64,000 nt of DNA, from contig NZ_CP016538.2 of the NCBI RefSeq assembly GCF_001687625.2, forward strand, positions 840,001 to 904,000. Reading direction: 5' to 3'. Positions 24,961 through 33,756 of this stretch are shown one piece after another. The translations under genes and the position numbers were made by a program. The stretch is from Planococcus maritimus (GTDB lineage Bacteria; Bacillota; Bacilli; Bacillales_A; Planococcaceae). The notes under the pieces are model-generated. The model saw nothing but the letters and a program-made list of their open reading frames with translations. It ran no database searches and was not told where the DNA came from. Numbering within the stretch: position 1 is the stretch's first letter; each line of letters starts with the position of its first letter.

Positions 24961-25548
24961 CTATTCCGCTTCTTCTACAAAGACACGATACACCACTTCT
25001 TCGAACATTGCATTGTCCGCATGAGGATAGAGTTCACGATACTGGAGACTGCGGCGTTTCAGGGCATTCGTCAAAAGAAAATGATCGATCTTGCCAAAAG
25101 CTTCCCCGATCGTTTCGCGTGTCGTGGAACTGCGCAATTGAACCGATAAGCCATCGGTGAACTCCTCGAATGCCACTTCTGGAAGCAAGGGGAACTGCCG
25201 CTCTTGGTGAATCTGTCTAAAGGCGCGATTGATCGTCTCGTTATCAATAAATTCGGGTTGCCTGATCATCAGTGAGAAAGTTGAGGACGGTCCTTCGAAG
25301 TGATGCAAGGCTTCCACTGGATATAGAGCGTATTCGGCAAATCCCGGCGGGCGATAACCCGTATCTGGACTGTTTCTCACGGCTTCTGATAAAGCCTTCA
25401 ACAAACGAAGGCGTTCGTGGAAATCATCGGACCCAATGCTGCCACGCCCGTCGATGACAAAATAGAATTGTTTGGGAATGTGGACGGTGTGGGCTTTAGT
25501 GGCGGGAAGGTATAATTTTTGTTCGTCCGTTTTCCAGTCCTGCATCAT
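24961..25548 (-). CDS. GyrI-like small-molecule-binding domain protein
   Basis: This 195-aa protein is recognised by the pattern LPATKAHTVHIPKQFYFVIDGRGSIGSDDF at the start and then LLKALSEAV and TGYRPPGFAEYALYPVEALHHFEG, as in stand-alone GyrI-like proteins (the effector-binding fold of BmrR/Rob regulators). No DNA-binding domain is attached. It probably binds a hydrophobic or cationic small molecule. It lies 12 bp downstream of the CapA-like gene and is likely co-transcribed. AAAGGAGAGAATCG precedes the ATG. Confidence 0.75.
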   Translation of the reverse strand: MMQDWKTDEQKLYLPATKAHTVHIPKQFYFVIDGRGSIGSDDFHERLRLLKALSEAVRNSPDTGYRPPGFAEYALYPVEALHHFEGPSSTFSLMIRQPEFIDNETINRAFRQIHQERQFPLLPEVAFEEFTDGLSVQLRSSTTRETIGEAFGKIDHFLLTNALKRRSLQYRELYPHADNAMFEEVVYRVFVEEAE

Positions 25549-25560
25549 CGATTCTCTCCT

Positions 25561-26694
25561 TTACTCGCGGAATTCGAGTTCTGGTATCCAAGTGGCCAGA
25601 TGAGCTTTTGTATTGTCATTCCATTCACCGCTGATGTCTTTCAATAATAAAACTTCATAGTCTTCATAACCTTGATGCTGTACGAAGGTTGGGGTGAAGG
25701 CTGGGTTTGTAAGGGAGATGCTTGAGCCATCCACCGATACACGTTTCTCGATTTCCAGGTGAGCGATGCCGCCAATCCGCCGTTCGACGCCTTTTTGTCC
25801 AGACAGAAAATTGCCGAGTGAGTAAAAGACAAAACTGCGTCGCCCATCGGCAGTATCAATCCAAGCTGGGGGCTGCAAGACATGTGGATGATGCCCTAAA
25901 ATAATGTCTGCGCCATTGTCAGCTGCAAAGCGGGCAAGATCCAGCTGTTCTTGCGTAGGCATCGGTTCATATTCATTTCCAAAATGGAGGCTCAGCACCG
26001 TGACGTCGGATTTCTTCCGGGCAGCTGCCAAATCTTCTCGGATCAACTCTCTGTCGATGCGATTGACCAAATAAGGCTGGCTGGCGGGCGTCGGGATGCC
26101 GTTTGTTCCATACGTATAAGACAAGAAAGATAAGGTAATGCCGTTGCGTTCGAGCACTGGAATGTCCGCACGTTGTTGTGCAGACAGATAAGCGCCGGAA
26201 GATACCACCCCAATGTTCCCCCAATAAGTAACGGCGTTTTCGATGGCCTTCACGCCGCGGTCCAAAGTATGGTTATTTGCCATGGAGACAGCGTCGATTC
26301 CAGTCGCTTTCATGGCATCGCCGAGCTCGAATGGGCTATTAAACGACGGATAAGTCGAAACCCCGATGTCACTGCCGCCAACGATGCTTTCGGAATTGGC
26401 GATGGTAACATCCGCCGTTTCAAGAAAGGGTTGGATGGGTTCGAACATCGAGTCAAAATTGTATGCAGCACCGGTTTTGGCGTCTTCATAAACAAGCTCG
26501 TGAATGAGTACATCGCCAATGGCGGATAAACTCACACGGTTCTTTCTCGCCAATCGCTCCGGCGTTACGGCAAGCGGTATAGAGCGTTCTGTAAATTCAG
26601 TGGGGGCCGGTTCAGCTGCAACGGGCAATTCGCTAGTGGATAAGATCCCAATTGCTGCCAAGCATGTCATGCACCATTTTTTAGAAATCGCCAT
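25561..26694 (-). CDS. CapA family metallophosphatase-like protein, exported
   Basis: This 377-aa protein has an N-terminal signal peptide (cleavage about residue 27, VAAEPAP) and a CapA/PgsA-type metallophosphatase fold. Motifs are AIGDVLIH (Asp metal ligand, about 58), ANSESIVGG, ANNHTLDRG (about 140), SLHFGNEYEP and GHHPHVLQPP (about 265). CapA/PgsA proteins take part in poly-gamma-glutamate synthesis or export, but the other cap genes are absent here, so it is more likely a stand-alone member of unknown role. GAAAGGAATACACGA lies before the ATG. Confidence 0.85.
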   Translation of the reverse strand: MAISKKWCMTCLAAIGILSTSELPVAAEPAPTEFTERSIPLAVTPERLARKNRVSLSAIGDVLIHELVYEDAKTGAAYNFDSMFEPIQPFLETADVTIANSESIVGGSDIGVSTYPSFNSPFELGDAMKATGIDAVSMANNHTLDRGVKAIENAVTYWGNIGVVSSGAYLSAQQRADIPVLERNGITLSFLSYTYGTNGIPTPASQPYLVNRIDRELIREDLAAARKKSDVTVLSLHFGNEYEPMPTQEQLDLARFAADNGADIILGHHPHVLQPPAWIDTADGRRSFVFYSLGNFLSGQKGVERRIGGIAHLEIEKRVSVDGSSISLTNPAFTPTFVQHQGYEDYEVLLLKDISGEWNDNTKAHLATWIPELEFRE

Positions 26695-26868
26695 TCGTGT
26701 ATTCCTTTCGGCTGCTTAGTCAGAATCATGGCCAAGACAGCTTGTATTCATTCGCATTGTTGACTTCAGAATACTATAACAATGAGGAAATCACTAGGCT
26801 TTTTCGTGTTATGGTGTGAGCAATAGCCTACTTTAACGAGAGTTAAGCAAGTTACCGCCGCAAATGAA

Positions 26869-27246
26869 TTACATAATAATAAAGAAATAGATGATAACCA
26901 TAATGATCATAATAGACAGCATCGTGGAAATCATGCTGATACGCAAGTTTGAGGAGTAAAATGTCTCCTGAATGATCTGTTGGCGCTTTTCGCGATAGGT
27001 TCGGGTAGCTGTGAAAATGATGACCAGGCCAAACACACAAGCAAAAATACCCAGGATAATCGTAAACAAATCGACGAACGGATTGCGGACGACGCCCATT
27101 GTAAAATGCAGGCTGGTGGCGAGAAACCCGACGCCGACGATAGAAATCGCGGTACGGATCCAGGCTAGATAAGTTCGTTCATTGGCGAGGTGCTGCTGGG
27201 TATAAGTCAGTTGGTTTTTTTCTTTTTTATAAGATTGCCTTGACAA
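26869..27246 (-). CDS. DUF202 family membrane protein (YidH-like), 125 aa
   Basis: The family motif YTQQHLANERTYLAWIRTA (about residues 14-32) leads into three membrane helices. The frame is open to 27447, but that upstream part does not resemble the family. AAGGGGGT lies 7 bases before a TTG at 27246, which gives an N-terminus of normal length. DUF202 proteins have no established function. The gene is divergent from the Na+/H+ antiporter. Confidence 0.7.
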   Translation of the reverse strand: MSRQSYKKEKNQLTYTQQHLANERTYLAWIRTAISIVGVGFLATSLHFTMGVVRNPFVDLFTIILGIFACVFGLVIIFTATRTYREKRQQIIQETFYSSNLRISMISTMLSIMIIMVIIYFFIIM

Positions 27247-27394
27247 GTAATAGACCCCCTTCGGCCGGATGGCATCTGCTTTCTCATAGTTTACCCGAAA
27301 AGTGTGTGCTTTAATTAGAAAGTCGCCACGAAATGGATAACTAAAATCACAATCGGGGTATACATATATCATCACAAGTAAATGGGGAATAACG

Positions 27395-29428
27395 ATGGAA
27401 TTATTGCTGACTATATTGATCCTGTTGATCGCGCTTCTCGTTTCCAATGTAGTGAGCCACTATGTGCCACAAGTGCCGACAGCGCTTATCCAAGTAGCGC
27501 TCGGAACGATCATCGTGCTGGTCTTCGAGGATTTCACCTTTGAATTGGAAGCCGAATGGTTTCTACTATTGTTTATCGCACCGCTCCTCTTTAACGATGG
27601 GCGGCATTTTCCGCGTGAGGAATTATGGCGGATGCGCGGGCCGATCTTCGGCAATGCAGTTATCCTGGTGCTGCTGACGACAATGATCGGTGGGTATTTT
27701 ATCCACTGGCTCATTGAAGACATTCCACTGGCCGCTGCCTTCGCGCTTGCTGCCATCCTGTCGCCGACAGACCCGGTCGCAGTAAACGGCATCTCACAGC
27801 GCGTCCGTATTCCAAGCAACGTATTAAGTTTGGTGCGGGGAGAATCACTGATCAATGATGCTTCGGGGCTCGTCGCATTTAATTATGCGGTCGCCGCAGT
27901 CGTAACGGGTACCTTTTCGCTGTACTCCGCGATTTTTAATTTTTCCTATAAATTTCTTGCGGGCGCGCTGCTCGGGGCCTTATTGGCTTTATTATTTGTT
28001 GGAATTCGCTTGTTATTCCGCAAGCAAGGCATCAATGACGTGACCTTCCATTCGCTTTTGCAAATCATGACGCCGTTCATCATCTTTGTCATCGCAGATG
28101 AACTATTGGGTGCGTCTGGCGTTATCGCAGTAGTCGTCGGTGGCATTGTCCATTCGCTCGTGCAAGAAGACACGGAAGCTCTAGTCGCAGAAGAGCAAAT
28201 GCTGACGGAAAATATTTGGACGATCATCACGTTTGTCTTGAACGGCATCATCTTCCTCTTGCTCGGGCTCAATATTCCAGGCGCGATGAGCGGCGCATTG
28301 GAAAACCCGAGCGTGGATGAAAGTGTCTTGCTGTCTTATGTGCTGGCGATCACGGCCATGTTGCTTGGCATTCGCTTTATTTGGGCGTATTTGTTTTCCC
28401 ATTACGAATACCGCTTTGGCAAGATGGAAGATGCCGCTAAGCCAACTCTCAAATTGACTTTATTCGTCAGCTTGACGGGTGTACGCGGAACCGTGACTAT
28501 GGTCGGTATTTTGTCTTTGCCAATGATCATAGAAGGCGGCTATATCTTTCCAGAACGTTCCTTGTTGCTGTTTTTGGCAGTCGGGACGATCCTTTCGACC
28601 TTGCTGTTGGCGACCGTATGTTTGCCGCTGCTCAGTAAAGGCAAACTGGCGGGAAGCGAGGACGGCGAAACCATCGATTTAGAAGAAGCGCGGCGCCGGC
28701 TATTGCTGGCATCGATCGCCCGCATCAAATCGGAATTGACCGAGGCGAATGAAACCGCGGCGTACGAATTGATGGATGAATACCGCTTGCGTTTCCAGCA
28801 AGTGCAGCCGGAAGGCGAGGAAGCGAAAGAAGCCAATAAAAAATACCAACGCCGTATGAAAGAAGTTCGGCTGAAGGCGTTAAAAGCAGAGCGCCGCTAT
28901 ATCGAAAAAGTAAAGAAGACAGATGGCATGGAGCGCGAGGTCTACGAAGCATTCGAACATTCCTTAAATCGCCGCGAGGAAGCGATTGCCCACAACGCCC
29001 GCTCGACGCTTTTGTATCTGCAAGGCAAACTGATCCGGGCGTGGCGGAGATTCCGCGGGGAAAACTGGCAGGACGAGGAAATCCGGCTGGTCGAATATCA
29101 AGTCGGCCGTGAAGTGCAATTGAAGGCACTCGAAGCCGCCCTTGAAAACTTGGAAGCCCATCACGAAAAAGCTAGCCGCAAAGACATCGTTGAGTCAGTT
29201 CTAACCGAATACCGAAAAATGATCAGTCGTTTGAGAAAGCCGGAAACCTTGTATGACGAACGTTATGAGATGCAAAAAGAAGAGCTGCGCATCAATGTTA
29301 TGGACATGGGCCGCGCCAAAATTTATGATATGTACGATGCCGCCGAAATCACCAGGCAGCAAGCGAAGGAACTAAGAAAATACATCAATTATATTGAAAG
29401 CGTCACTTTATACGATCCGACGGAATGA
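27395..29428 (+). CDS. CPA1-family Na+/H+ antiporter
   Basis: This 677-aa protein has about 12 membrane helices (residues 1-~410) with the CPA1 ion-site motif AILSPTDPVAV (about residue 130) and RGESLINDASG (about 150). A ~260-residue cytoplasmic tail follows that is highly charged and helical. Such proteins exchange internal Na+ (or K+/Li+) for external H+, serving pH and salt homeostasis. B. subtilis NhaK/NhaP-type proteins are the nearest relatives I recall. The start follows GGGGAATAACG. Its terminator is duplicated around an inserted element immediately downstream. Confidence 0.88.
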   Translation: MELLLTILILLIALLVSNVVSHYVPQVPTALIQVALGTIIVLVFEDFTFELEAEWFLLLFIAPLLFNDGRHFPREELWRMRGPIFGNAVILVLLTTMIGGYFIHWLIEDIPLAAAFALAAILSPTDPVAVNGISQRVRIPSNVLSLVRGESLINDASGLVAFNYAVAAVVTGTFSLYSAIFNFSYKFLAGALLGALLALLFVGIRLLFRKQGINDVTFHSLLQIMTPFIIFVIADELLGASGVIAVVVGGIVHSLVQEDTEALVAEEQMLTENIWTIITFVLNGIIFLLLGLNIPGAMSGALENPSVDESVLLSYVLAITAMLLGIRFIWAYLFSHYEYRFGKMEDAAKPTLKLTLFVSLTGVRGTVTMVGILSLPMIIEGGYIFPERSLLLFLAVGTILSTLLLATVCLPLLSKGKLAGSEDGETIDLEEARRRLLLASIARIKSELTEANETAAYELMDEYRLRFQQVQPEGEEAKEANKKYQRRMKEVRLKALKAERRYIEKVKKTDGMEREVYEAFEHSLNRREEAIAHNARSTLLYLQGKLIRAWRRFRGENWQDEEIRLVEYQVGREVQLKALEAALENLEAHHEKASRKDIVESVLTEYRKMISRLRKPETLYDERYEMQKEELRINVMDMGRAKIYDMYDAAEITRQQAKELRKYINYIESVTLYDPTE

Positions 29429-29729
29429 AACAGCACAAGCCTCCGCTTGTGCTGTTTTCAGGCTGTCGAGAAAGTGATAAAGTCGTATTTTCCGAAGCTT
29501 ATCGCTCGCTTTCCGTGGGGCGGGAATCGAGCCTCCTCGTTCGCTTCGCTCGCTGCGGGGTCTCTCAAACCCGCTAGTCCCACTGGAGTCGAGCGAACAC
29601 TTCTCCAAATACTTGGAGAGATCATTGAATGTTAGATATAGAAAAAGGTTCTCTCTTTCATAGTTGAGAGCGAAATGTAGACTTCTTCAACACTCTGGAA
29701 ACAGCACAAGCCTCCGCTTGTGCTGTTTT
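29427..29729 (+). mobile_element. Dispersed terminator-associated element, copy 2
   Basis: A ~239-bp element (29459-29697) is flanked by perfect 32-bp direct repeats, 29427-29458 and 29698-29729. Each repeat is a complete terminator hairpin (CAGCACAAG.CCTC.CGCTTGTGCTG with A and T runs) of the antiporter gene. The element begins CAGGCTGTCGAGAAAG and ends TTCTTCAACACTCTGG. It shares the CGTATTTTCCGAAGCTTATC and CTTCTCCAAATACTTGGAG blocks with copies 1, 3 and 4. Its central GC-rich part has diverged. There is no coding capacity for a transposase. Bases 29730-29902 hold only the presumed promoter region of the next gene. Confidence 0.8.
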
Positions 29730-29902
29730 TCTTTTAAATGAAAAATCTGTCACTTCTGTAAATGACATGCTTTCACTTAGATAAAAAGCGAACGAATTTC
29801 AAATAATGTATTGAATCGTACGTTAAATAGCGTAGACTGGGTTTATGGAATGCGATTTATTTTCATAATTGCTGTTATTTACGAAGAAAGCGGGGAGAAG
29901 AG

Positions 29903-30724
29903 ATGGAGAAAGTAGAATTGAAAACGGTCATCAAGGATTGGCGTTTGCATGCCATTGCCTTCATTTTAGTCGCCATTACCGAAGCAATCGGCCTGTTCAG
30001 CATTTCTGTAGGGCCAGGAGTTATTCTATTATTACCGATGCTGTACGCATTTTTTCTAGGACTCGGTTTGTATTTCACGCCGCTCATTTCTGAGAAAAAC
30101 GCAAAAAATGCAGAACCGCTCATTATTTTAGGGGTGACGCTGCTGATTGCCAAAATCGGGGTTACGATCGGGCCGCAGATTGAAGCGATTATCGCAGCAG
30201 GACCGGCCTTGCTCTTGCAGGAACTCGGCAACTTAGGGACAATTTTCCTGGCGCTGCCGCTTGCAGTGCTGCTTGGATTCCGCCGTGAAAGCATCGGCAT
30301 GACCCACTCGATTGCGCGTGAGCCGAATGTTGGGCTGATCGTCAATAAGTTCGGATTTTCATCACCGGAAGGCCGCGGCGTTATGGCGGTTTATATTTTT
30401 GGGACGGTGTTCGGTGCTGTTTTCCTGGGCTTGATCTCTGGTTTGCTTGCGACGGCGACACCGCTGCACCCGCTATCGTTCGCTATGGCATCTGGTGTTG
30501 GGAGCGGATCGATGATGGCGGCGGCGAGCGGTTCACTAATTGGAGCGTATCCGGAGCTTGAAGAACAGATTGTCGCATTTGCAGGAGCGAGTAATTTGTT
30601 ATCACTTTCGACCGGTTTATATTTCAGTATTTTTATCGGTTTGCCGCTGACGGAGAAATTATACAGCATCATGATGAGAAGGTCTGAACGCAAAATAGCT
30701 AAAGGAGGCGGGCCAAATGCTTAA
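29903..30724 (+). CDS. DUF3100 family membrane protein, 273 aa
   Basis: About eight to nine membrane helices with the family segments RRESIGMTHSIAREPNVGLI (about residue 127) and AMASGVGSGSMMAAASGSL (about 195-213), which is glycine/serine-rich like a transporter core. DUF3100 proteins are presumed transporters with unknown substrates. The gene overlaps the next one by 8 bp, suggesting translational coupling and a two-part complex. Ribosome site GGGGAGAAGAG. Confidence 0.78.
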   Translation: MEKVELKTVIKDWRLHAIAFILVAITEAIGLFSISVGPGVILLLPMLYAFFLGLGLYFTPLISEKNAKNAEPLIILGVTLLIAKIGVTIGPQIEAIIAAGPALLLQELGNLGTIFLALPLAVLLGFRRESIGMTHSIAREPNVGLIVNKFGFSSPEGRGVMAVYIFGTVFGAVFLGLISGLLATATPLHPLSFAMASGVGSGSMMAAASGSLIGAYPELEEQIVAFAGASNLLSLSTGLYFSIFIGLPLTEKLYSIMMRRSERKIAKGGGPNA

Positions 30725-31169
30725 GAGCGTAATTGAATGGACGTGGGTGTTGGCCATTTTTGGCATCGCCGCCTTGATTGGCAATTGGTTTGGGATGGAT
30801 GTGTTGCCGTGGCAGGCGATTCCGGGAATGCTGGTCTTGATGGCAGTCAGTCTCGTTGGCTTGATGTTGGAGAAGGCTTTGCCCTTTAGCATGCCAGCTG
30901 TCGGTTATATCGGGATACTCGCTATCCTTATTTCCTTGCCCGGGGTCCCAGGTTCTGAATATGTGGTCGCGTGGACGAGCCAAATCGGCATTTTGTCGCT
31001 TGCTACACCTATTCTTGCCTATGCCGGCATCTCAGTCGGTTCAAACTGGGCAGATTTCCGCCAGTTAGGCTTCCGAAGCTTCTTGGTGGCGATATTGGTC
31101 TTTCTTGGGACTTTTCTCGGATCGGCTCTTATCGCTGAGGTGATCTTGCGTTGGCAAGGCATTATATAA
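30717..31169 (+). CDS. Membrane partner of the DUF3100 protein, 150 aa
   Basis: Five hydrophobic helices fill this protein, with a conserved-looking PGVPGSEYVVAWTSQIG loop and GISVGSNWADFRQLG near residue 115. Its start lies inside the end of the DUF3100 gene (AAAGGAGGCGGGCC upstream). It is probably the second subunit of the same membrane system, a split-transporter arrangement recalling LysO/CidA-LrgB-like pairs, but I cannot assign homology with certainty. Confidence 0.65.
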   Translation: MLKSVIEWTWVLAIFGIAALIGNWFGMDVLPWQAIPGMLVLMAVSLVGLMLEKALPFSMPAVGYIGILAILISLPGVPGSEYVVAWTSQIGILSLATPILAYAGISVGSNWADFRQLGFRSFLVAILVFLGTFLGSALIAEVILRWQGII

Positions 31170-31176
31170 ACAGTAG

Positions 31177-31206
31177 AATCCCCGCAGCGAAAAAGCTGCG
31201 GGGATT
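31177..31206 (+). terminator. Terminator of the DUF3100 operon
   Basis: AATCCCCGCAGC pairs with GCTGCGGGGATT around a short A-rich loop. The T run after it is short (TTTGTTTT). Confidence 0.75.
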
Positions 31207-31221
31207 TGTTTTGCAATGAGC

Positions 31222-31258
31222 AAAAGAAATGGCCCGGTGCAGTCGCCTGCATCGGGCC
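31222..31258 (-). terminator. Hairpin, probably terminating a minus-strand transcript
   Basis: GGCCCGGTGCAG (31231) pairs with CTGCATCGGGCC. On the minus strand it is followed by ATTTCTTTTG. It would end transcription of the 54-aa minus-strand frame. Confidence 0.5.
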
Positions 31259-31306
31259 TTCAAAAAATTTTTGGGGGGTGAAGGGGAAGCTCACTATACG
31301 CTTCTG

Positions 31307-31471
31307 TTAAGTAGTTACCACATGTGGCGGCTCCTTAAACATCTTACCCAAATTTTTTAGTTCCCGGCCTTTGTACAGAGAGAACAGGATGCAAGCGTCA
31401 TCCTGCAAGGAAAAACCGCCCCCATCTATTTTGCCTACAGCAGCACTCCAGACTTCTAGCTGAAACTCCAT
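31307..31471 (-). CDS. Possible small protein, 54 aa
   Basis: The minus strand of this 368-bp gap holds a frame beginning MEFQLEVWSAAVGKIDGG and ending KEPPHVVTT, with protein-like composition and codon use. GGGAGG directly touches the ATG, closer than normal, which lowers confidence. A minus-oriented hairpin lies downstream. No family recognised. The rest of the gap (to 31537) holds a TATAAT-like box at 31496 that may serve the MFS gene. Confidence 0.35.
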   Translation of the reverse strand: MEFQLEVWSAAVGKIDGGGFSLQDDACILFSLYKGRELKNLGKMFKEPPHVVTT

Positions 31472-31537
31472 CCTCCCAAGCGAGCGGAAACACGTTATAA
31501 TGAAACCGTTGTTTTACTTTCGAATGGGGGCCAGAGG

Positions 31538-32836
31538 ATGGCTGATGAAAATGTGAAGACAGGCAGTCGTTCGCTTGAACATTATAGCGACTCGCCAGAA
31601 AAATTACAGGGCTTGTACAAACGCACTTTATGGATCGTCATGCTGTCGCAAATCTTTGGGGGAGCAGGTTTAGCGGCTGGCATCACGGTCGGGGCGTTGC
31701 TTGCGCGCGATATGCTTGGCACTGAAAGTTATGCAGGATTGCCGGTCTTTCTCTTTACACTCGGATCGGCAGGGGCCGCGCTCGTTGTTGGGCGCTTGTC
31801 GCAGCGTTTCGGCCGCAGGACAGGGCTGGCCGCCGGCTTTTTAGCAGGTGGTGCCGGTTCGATTGGCGTGGTATTCGCCGCGATATGGGGCAATGTTTTC
31901 TTATTGTTCGCAGCCCTTCTAGTTTACGGCGCAGGCTCGGCGACGAACCTTCAAGCACGTTATGCCGGAACCGACTTGGCAAGCGCGAAGCAGCGCGGCA
32001 CGGCTATCAGTGTGGCAATGGTGGCGACCACGTTCGGCGCATTTGCCGGTCCGAACCTGGTTGGTGTCATGGGAAGTTTTGCCGAATCAATCGGAGTGCC
32101 CGCGCTTGCTGGACCGTTTATTTTAGCTGGTGCTGCCTATTTACTGGCGGGCATTGTGTTGTTCGCGCTATTGCGTCCGGACCCGCTAGTAGTATCGCGT
32201 GTCATCAGCGATCAAAAAAAACGGGACCAGGCGGCATCTGGTGAAGCAGAAGCGACAGGACCTGCAATCAATAGCCGGGGCGTCTTCCTCGGGGCAACTG
32301 TGATGGTCATCACGCAAATCGTCATGGTCGCCATTATGACGATGACACCGGTGCATATGGGCCATCACGGCCATTCACTCAGTGCGATCGGTATGGTCAT
32401 TGGCATTCACGTCGCCGCGATGTATTTGCCTTCGCTCGTGACAGGTGTGCTAGTCGATAAAGTGGGCCGTGTCGCAATGGTCGTCGCGGCCGGCGTGACG
32501 CTGCTGGCAGCAGGGCTGGTCGCTGCATTCGCTCCAGGAGATTCGTTGTTTGTGTTGATTCTCGCACTCGCGTTGCTTGGTCTCGGCTGGAATTTCGGTT
32601 TGATCAGTGGGACAGCGCTAATTGTCGATTCGACGAAGCCGGCAGCACGCGCCAAAACGCAAGGCACGGTCGATGTTTTGATCGCACTCGCCGGCGCGAC
32701 AGGCGGTGGCATGTCCGGCCTTGTTGTAGCGGGCACCAGTTTTGCGGTGTTGTCTCTTTCGGGCGGCATCCTATCGTTATTACTCGTACCTGTCGTCATT
32801 TGGTTTTGGCGCAACGAAGAAACCGTTCTTTCATAA
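31538..32836 (+). CDS. MFS transporter, 432 aa
   Basis: Twelve predicted membrane helices in two halves, with the cytoplasmic loop motif GRLSQRFGRRTGLAAG (about residue 86) typical of MFS proteins, and a second related loop GVLVDKVGRVAMV (about 306). A His-rich loop HMGHHGHS lies before helix 7. The substrate is unknown; drug or metabolite efflux is most common among relatives. GGGGGCCAGAGG precedes the ATG. Monocistronic. Confidence 0.85.
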   Translation: MADENVKTGSRSLEHYSDSPEKLQGLYKRTLWIVMLSQIFGGAGLAAGITVGALLARDMLGTESYAGLPVFLFTLGSAGAALVVGRLSQRFGRRTGLAAGFLAGGAGSIGVVFAAIWGNVFLLFAALLVYGAGSATNLQARYAGTDLASAKQRGTAISVAMVATTFGAFAGPNLVGVMGSFAESIGVPALAGPFILAGAAYLLAGIVLFALLRPDPLVVSRVISDQKKRDQAASGEAEATGPAINSRGVFLGATVMVITQIVMVAIMTMTPVHMGHHGHSLSAIGMVIGIHVAAMYLPSLVTGVLVDKVGRVAMVVAAGVTLLAAGLVAAFAPGDSLFVLILALALLGLGWNFGLISGTALIVDSTKPAARAKTQGTVDVLIALAGATGGGMSGLVVAGTSFAVLSLSGGILSLLLVPVVIWFWRNEETVLS

Positions 32837-32869
32837 AAAAGTGGAGGCATTCAAGCCTCCGCTTTTTTT
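32834..32869. terminator. Terminator of the MFS gene
   Basis: AAAAAGTGGAGGC pairs with GCCTCCGCTTTTT around ATTCAA (one G-T-like mismatch). Confidence 0.85.
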
Positions 32870-33015
32870 ATCGAGAAGCATTGTTTCGATAAAAATTAGC
32901 CACAAGCTAAAAGACCTTAAAAAGCGCTGTGCCCTCAACTTAAGTGCGCCAGGCCAGTGTGTTGAGAACCACCATATGCTCGAGGTGAGGGCGGACGAAA
33001 AAATACTTGAAACAG

Positions 33016-33047
33016 TCAAAACCCCCATCCGGTTAAAGATGGGGGTT
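33016..33047 (-). terminator. Terminator of the peroxiredoxin operon
   Basis: AACCCCCATC pairs with GATGGGGGTT. On the minus strand it follows the peroxiredoxin stop codon, though the T run is short. Confidence 0.65.
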
Positions 33048-33052
33048 AGAAA

Positions 33053-33703
33053 TTATTTTAGTTTTTTCAACTCGGCCAATACTTCGGACGGTTCTACACG
33101 ATCTTTATAATCTGCTTTTGTGTATTCGTAAGCGATTGTGCCATCGCTTGAAATGATATACGTAGCGGATACCGGCAAAGTCCATTCGGCATCGCCGTTG
33201 TACTGGTCGACATCCAATTTATTGCCTTTGTAAATATCGATCAGGTAATCCGGCAAGCGATAGACCAAATTGAATTCGTCTGCTACTTTGTTGCCGACAT
33301 CGCTCAATACTTTGTATTCCAAGTCATGTTTTTCCTGGGCCGACATGGAATGATCTGGAGTCTGCGGGCTGATAGCCAATAGTTCAGCTCCGGCGCCGTG
33401 GATGTCTCCGATAATCTCTTGGTAAGCCCGTAGTTCCATATTGCAGTAAGGACACCAATTGCCGCGGTAGAAAGTCAGGATGACTGGGCCTTGCTTTAAT
33501 TGCTCATCAAGTGATATCGAGTTTCCAGCAGCGTCCGGCAACGTGAAGTTCGGGGCTTTGTCGCCTTTTTTCAAGCCTTTGCCTTCATCGGAAGCTTCGA
33601 GTTCAGTGATGGCATCCTCCATTTGCTGCTGGATTTCTTCTGGTTTGGAAGCTTTAAAATTTTTGATGTATTCATCGAATTCTTGTCTCATTTGCGTTGT
33701 CAT
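33053..33703 (-). CDS. Peroxiredoxin-like (AhpC/TSA) protein, 216 aa
   Basis: A helical N-terminal ~45 residues is followed by a thioredoxin-fold peroxidase domain: GDKAPNFTLPDAAG (about 47) and the active site FYRGNWCPYCNMEL (about 80-93). The CxxC arrangement marks the peroxiredoxin-like group rather than classic 2-Cys AhpC. It would reduce peroxides in the cytoplasm. It lies about 50 bp downstream of thioredoxin on the same strand, its natural electron donor. AGGGAGATGATGTGA precedes the ATG. Confidence 0.85.
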   Translation of the reverse strand: MTTQMRQEFDEYIKNFKASKPEEIQQQMEDAITELEASDEGKGLKKGDKAPNFTLPDAAGNSISLDEQLKQGPVILTFYRGNWCPYCNMELRAYQEIIGDIHGAGAELLAISPQTPDHSMSAQEKHDLEYKVLSDVGNKVADEFNLVYRLPDYLIDIYKGNKLDVDQYNGDAEWTLPVSATYIISSDGTIAYEYTKADYKDRVEPSEVLAELKKLK

Positions 33704-33756
33704 TCACATCATCTCCCTTTCGGTAATTGAGTTGCTTATCGAATACTAGTTTTCAA

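Noticed and set aside
27247-27447. Longer N-terminus for the DUF202 protein
   Set aside because: The upstream residues do not look like the family and would overlap the start of the divergent antiporter gene.
32831-33028. 65-codon minus-strand frame after the MFS terminator
   Set aside because: No ribosome site, unlikely composition, and it overlaps two terminator hairpins.
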